Of a stretch of DNA of 64,000 nucleotides, positions 60,705-64,000 are shown piece by piece (the first letter of the stretch is position 1; each line of letters opens with the position of its first letter). Position numbers and translations under genes: made by a program. The notes under the pieces are model-generated. The model had not been told where the DNA came from. It did no database searches and saw nothing but the letters and a program-made list of their open reading frames with translations. Origin of the DNA: JAEUPI01 sp044222685 (GTDB lineage: Bacteria; Pseudomonadota; Gammaproteobacteria; Burkholderiales; Burkholderiaceae_C); the NCBI GenBank assembly GCA_044222685.1, contig JBGAMU010000008.1:7852-71851 (forward strand), written 5' to 3'.

Positions 60705-61156
60705 GGCGCCGCCCCTATAACGTCGCGATGCATCGGCGCGAGTCGCGCGAGCAGCCGGTTCTGCGTGGCGAACGGCACCGAGCGAGTATCCATCGAGGTC
60801 TGCAGCACCTCGACCAGCGCGTTGAAGTCGGCGCGCGTGATGTCCATGTCGGCGTGCGCATTCTTCATGTCGGCTCCCTTGTACTTGCACGGCCCGCCGC
60901 TGACGACGCACAGCTGGTCGGTGAGCATCTCCTTGAGCAGCGCGCGGTCGGTCTTCTTGAAGCGCTCGCCGATGCGCGGGTCGATCGCCAACTGCTCGAC
61001 GAACACGTCCATCAGCGTGGCCAACCCCGCGCGCTCGCCCAGTGCGCGGTACAGCGAGTCGTCGACTGCGCCTTGGGCATGGGCGGTGCCGATCAGGCAA
61101 AGACCCAGCACAGCGGCTGCCATCCGGGCCGGCCATCGGGATGCGTTCGATGTCAT
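60701..61156 (-). CDS. Exported group I truncated haemoglobin
   Basis: 151 residues from the ATG at 61156. A signal peptide (RMAAAVLGLCLIGTAHAQ) precedes a complete trHb fold. SLYRALGERAGLATLMDVFVEQLAIDPRIGERF is the A/B/C region, LCVVSGGPCKYKGADMKNAHADM contains the E/F region with the expected proximal haem His in NAHADM, and TRADFNALVEVLQ is the G helix. Truncated haemoglobins are normally cytoplasmic; an export signal is unusual. It overlaps the neighbours on both sides by ATGA. It probably binds O2 or NO in the periplasm and could pass electrons with the cupredoxin encoded downstream. Confidence 0.9.
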   Translation of the reverse strand: MTSNASRWPARMAAAVLGLCLIGTAHAQGAVDDSLYRALGERAGLATLMDVFVEQLAIDPRIGERFKKTDRALLKEMLTDQLCVVSGGPCKYKGADMKNAHADMDITRADFNALVEVLQTSMDTRSVPFATQNRLLARLAPMHRDVIGAAP

Positions 61157-62064
61157 AGAGCCACCTGCACGGAGAGATAGGTGCCGGTCTGCCGGCGTGT
61201 CGCGAAGGGCGGGGTGATGTGCCCCAGGTTGAGCCAGGCCGCGGTGAACGACAGGTGGCGCGTCGGCGCCCATGCGACGAACACGTCGCTCCAGGCGCTC
61301 TCGGCCAATACGCCCGCGCCGAGGATGTGATTCAGGTTGTCGGGCTTTTCGCGCCATTCGGCGCCGATGGCGAGATCACGACGCAGCAGCTTGGCCACCG
61401 ACACTTCGGCCCGCACACGATGGCTGTCGCGCAGTGCGCTGCCGAAGCCGAGCAATCCGTTCTCGTTGGCGTTGGTGGCGCGCAAGGTGCCGTTGAGCAG
61501 CACGCCGTGTTCGAGCAGCAGCTTGGTGGCGCTGACGTAGACATCGGTGCCGCTGCGCTTCGCGCCCAACGCGTCGAGCGTGGGCGCGAGGCCGCCCGCG
61601 TCGAGCCGCTTGGCGAGCACACCGACGGCCACCTGCGGCTTCCAGGTGTCGGCATCGAGGATCGCGTCGCCGAACAGTCGCCACTTGATGCCGACGATGT
61701 CGAGGTTCAGTTTGAGCCCCGGCAGGCCCAGCGCGATGCCGGTGGGGCCGGTGTCGAAACGCTGGCGTGCCAGCGAGACCTCGAAGCGGTCGTCGTAGGC
61801 GGCGGCCACGCCGATCACGTCGAGGCCGAAGTCACGGGTGCGCGCCACGGTGGCGGTGGCGCTGGCGCCTCTTTCGCCATTCGTCGCCTGCGTGCCGATG
61901 ACGGCCCAGGGCGTCAGGCCGCCGCCGGCGGCACCGTCGATGCTGGTCACGCCGCCGGTCAGCAGCAGCTTGCCGGTGTCGGCGTTGGCGGCTGTCCCGG
62001 CCAGCGCGGCAGCGAACAGCACGGCGAGGGCCGGCCGTCGCACGGCGGGCGGTTGTCGATGCAT
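61153..62064 (-). CDS. DUF3034 family exported protein (probable outer-membrane barrel)
   Basis: 303 residues from the ATG at 62064, with AGGAGAG upstream. Signal peptide RRPALAVLFAAALAGTAANA. The mature sequence has alternating beta strands throughout (LLLTGGVTSIDGAAGGGLTPW, RFEVSLARQRFDTG, LSFTAAWLNLGHI, GTYLSVQVAL), and the C-terminal pattern suggests an outer-membrane barrel. It matches the DUF3034 family, whose function is unknown. It heads the operon with the truncated haemoglobin and cupredoxin. The 146-base region upstream shows no other gene. Confidence 0.88.
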   Translation of the reverse strand: MHRQPPAVRRPALAVLFAAALAGTAANADTGKLLLTGGVTSIDGAAGGGLTPWAVIGTQATNGERGASATATVARTRDFGLDVIGVAAAYDDRFEVSLARQRFDTGPTGIALGLPGLKLNLDIVGIKWRLFGDAILDADTWKPQVAVGVLAKRLDAGGLAPTLDALGAKRSGTDVYVSATKLLLEHGVLLNGTLRATNANENGLLGFGSALRDSHRVRAEVSVAKLLRRDLAIGAEWREKPDNLNHILGAGVLAESAWSDVFVAWAPTRHLSFTAAWLNLGHITPPFATRRQTGTYLSVQVAL

Positions 62065-62210
62065 GGCGTTCACTCTCCTGTGTGCACGGGACTCGTTGCG
62101 CGGCGCCTTGTCGATACGCGCGGCTCCTGGCCGCAGATGCGCGCCATGCAGTGCCGTGATGCGAATGCTTCGGCAGGTGCGTACGACGTCACGATTCCCG
62201 GGTGGCCGTG

Positions 62211-64000
62211 TCAGGCCGGCTGCAACTCGCGTTGCGCGACCCACGCGGCAAAGGCGTCGAGCGGCATCGGCTTGGCGAGATGAAAACCCTGCGCCTCGTC
62301 GCAGCGCAGCGCGGCCAGCTCGACGAGCGAGGCTTCGTTCTCGACGCCTTCGGCCACCACCAGCAGGCCGAGGCCGTGCGCCAGGTCGATGGTGGAGCGC
62401 ACGATCTTGGCGTCGCTGGCGTCACGGCCCATCGCCATCACGAAGCTCTTGTCGATCTTCAGTTCATGCACCGGCAGCTGCTTCAGGTAGGCCAGCGACG
62501 AGTAGCCGGTGCCGAAGTCGTCGATCGACAGCTTGAAGCCGCGCGCGGCCAGCCGCTCGAGCGTGGCCTGGGCGCGCGCGGGGTCGTCCATGATCGCGCT
62601 CTCGGTGATCTCCAGGCACAGGCCACGCGCGCTGGCGCCGTGCCGCGCGAGCAGCGCGTCGAGCTTCTCGGGCAGCTCCACGTCGAGCAGGTCGCGCGTG
62701 GACAAGTTGATCGACACCCGCTCGATGCCGATCGCGCCGAGGCTGCTCTGCCGGCGCGCCACCTCTTCGAAGATCCACAGCGTGAGCTGGCGGATGAAGC
62801 CGGTGCGCTCGGCGAACGGCACGAACTGGCCCGGCGCCAGCAGGCCTTGCTGCGGATGCTGCCAGCGCAGCAGCGCCTCGGCGCTGCGCACGTGGCCGCT
62901 GGCCAGGTGCAGCTTGGGCTGCAGGTACAAGCGCAGCTGATGGGCGGCCACCGCGCGGCGCAACTCGGACAGCAGCGACAGCGTGCGGCTGCCATCGTCG
63001 TCAAGCGCAGCTTCGTACAGCTGTGCGCCCGCGGTGCGGCGCTTGGCGGCGTACATCGCGACCTCGGCGCGCGACATCAGCGCGTCGCCGTCCTGGCAGT
63101 GCGTCGGCCAGCAGGCGATGCCGAGGCCGGCGCTCAGGTCGACCGTGTGGTCGTCGAGCAGCAGCGGCGTCTCGAAGGCCCTGGTGATGCGCGCGGCGAC
63201 CTCCTGCGCGGCGGCTGCATCGGCGCCCGGCAGCAGCAGTGCGAATTCGTCGCCGCCCAGGCGGGCGATGCGGTCGGCGCCGGGGGCCACCGTCTGCAGC
63301 CGCGCCGCCACGCCTTGCAGCAGGCGGTCGCCCGAGGCATAGCCCAGCACGTCGTTGACGTGCTTGAAGCGGTCGAGGTCGAGCATGATCACGGCGATCG
63401 AGTCGTGGCTGGCGCGGCGCTCGGCGATGGCGGCGACCACGGCGTCGCGAAACTGCGCCCGGTTCGGCAGCCCGGTCAGGCGGTCCCAGTAGGCGAGCTG
63501 GCGGATCTGGTGCTGCTGCTGCGCGATGTTGCCGCGCATGTGGTCGAACGCACGGGCCAGGTCGCCGACCTCGTCGTCGGTGTGATTCACCTCGATCGGC
63601 ACCTCGTACTCGCCGCGGCCCAGTCGCGCGCTGGCGTCGACCAGGCTGCGCAGCGGCCGCGTCACGCGGCGCGCGTTCCAGGCGCTGCCGAGCGCGAACA
63701 GCACCAGGCCGAAGCCGGTGATCAGCGCCAGTGTCCACTGCAACGCTCGGTATGGGGCCACGGCCTCCTCGAGCGAGCCGGCCAGCTCGAGCACCAGTCC
63801 GTCGGCCACTGTCACGCGGCGCAGCAACCACGGCTCGTCGCCGTGCGACGGCAGGCTGCTCGACAGGCTGCGCTCCTGCGTGCCGTCGGTGGCCAGCAGC
63901 GTGCCGTGGATGCCCGACACGGCATGCAGCTCGTCGATCACCGCGCGGTCGAGCGGAAAGCCCATCGCGACCCAGCCGATCACCAGCGGCGCGCGGATCG
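62211..64000 (-). CDS. GGDEF-EAL protein with HAMP and cache-like sensor, 5' end cut
   Basis: The frame is open to the right edge, so the start lies outside; about 595 residues are visible. The first visible part (IRAPLVIGWVAMGFPLDRAVID) is the end of an extracellular sensor domain. A transmembrane segment (ALQWTLALITGFGLVLFALG) and a HAMP domain (RPLRSLVDASARLGRGEYEVPI) follow. The GGDEF domain has RLGGDEFALLLPG, and the EAL domain has AEALLRWQHP with SIDDFGTGYSSL and the metal-binding regions. Both catalytic motifs look intact, so it could make and break cyclic di-GMP. It lies downstream of the DUF3034 gene and in the same direction. Confidence 0.93.
   Translation of the reverse strand, partial: IRAPLVIGWVAMGFPLDRAVIDELHAVSGIHGTLLATDGTQERSLSSSLPSHGDEPWLLRRVTVADGLVLELAGSLEEAVAPYRALQWTLALITGFGLVLFALGSAWNARRVTRPLRSLVDASARLGRGEYEVPIEVNHTDDEVGDLARAFDHMRGNIAQQQHQIRQLAYWDRLTGLPNRAQFRDAVVAAIAERRASHDSIAVIMLDLDRFKHVNDVLGYASGDRLLQGVAARLQTVAPGADRIARLGGDEFALLLPGADAAAAQEVAARITRAFETPLLLDDHTVDLSAGLGIACWPTHCQDGDALMSRAEVAMYAAKRRTAGAQLYEAALDDDGSRTLSLLSELRRAVAAHQLRLYLQPKLHLASGHVRSAEALLRWQHPQQGLLAPGQFVPFAERTGFIRQLTLWIFEEVARRQSSLGAIGIERVSINLSTRDLLDVELPEKLDALLARHGASARGLCLEITESAIMDDPARAQATLERLAARGFKLSIDDFGTGYSSLAYLKQLPVHELKIDKSFVMAMGRDASDAKIVRSTIDLAHGLGLLVVAEGVENEASLVELAALRCDEAQGFHLAKPMPLDAFAAWVAQRELQPA

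Overview
The window is high-GC chromosomal DNA of a betaproteobacterium, most likely Burkholderiales of the Rubrivivax/Leptothrix/Methylibium kind. This is inferred from base composition, BUG-type receptors, a LiuR-like MerR regulator and a CTG-N10-CAG SOS box. No rRNA, tRNA, CRISPR array, insertion sequence or prophage is visible. About 60 protein genes are supported; most other open frames are shadows of the GC-rich coding strands.

Bases 1-14700 form an acyl-CoA catabolic region. A minus-strand operon (9113 to 283) encodes an SDR, both subunits of a biotin-dependent acyl-CoA carboxylase, an acyl-CoA dehydrogenase, an exported TPR protein, two crotonases and a BKACE beta-keto acid cleavage enzyme. 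Its order recalls the atuBCDEF acyclic-terpene pathway. A divergent plus-strand operon (9276 to 14693) carries an SCP2 protein, a LiuR-like MerR regulator, an acyl-CoA dehydrogenase, a thiolase and a FadB/FadJ-type bifunctional enzyme. A perfect 16-bp palindrome between them is a probable shared MerR operator.

Bases 14705-16739 hold a compositionally different three-gene cassette: a ParA-type ATPase and two unrecognised proteins with 4-bp overlaps. It is the best candidate for an undescribed system. Then come a beta-hydroxyacid dehydrogenase, an orphan ABC substrate-binding protein, an RHH/RelE toxin-antitoxin pair and a YdeI-like gene.

Bases 20159-27976 hold a signalling island: a CHAT (caspase-like)/TPR protein, a secreted unknown protein, a Ser/Thr kinase fused to CHASE2, a GNAT enzyme and an ECF sigma factor. 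Bases 27999-33549 carry adenosine deaminase and a LysR-controlled operon (CoA-transferase, BUG receptor, amidohydrolase), followed by a fossil 3' end of a relE gene.

Bases 33864-51501 contain a nucleotidyl cyclase-AAA-TPR protein, a lipoprotein hydrolase, small exported proteins, two TetR-controlled membrane genes, an HPF-like protein and a signalling group (CheB-CheR-PAS fusion, PAS protein, Crp/Fnr regulator, REC-only protein) with no histidine kinase.

Bases 51528-64000 contain a D-aminoacylase-type hydrolase, an M48 lipoprotein protease, an FG-GAP lipoprotein, an SOS-controlled umuDC pair in which UmuD lacks both the cleavage site and the catalytic lysine, a lipoprotein, an exported DUF3034/truncated haemoglobin/cupredoxin operon, and a GGDEF-EAL protein cut by the window end.
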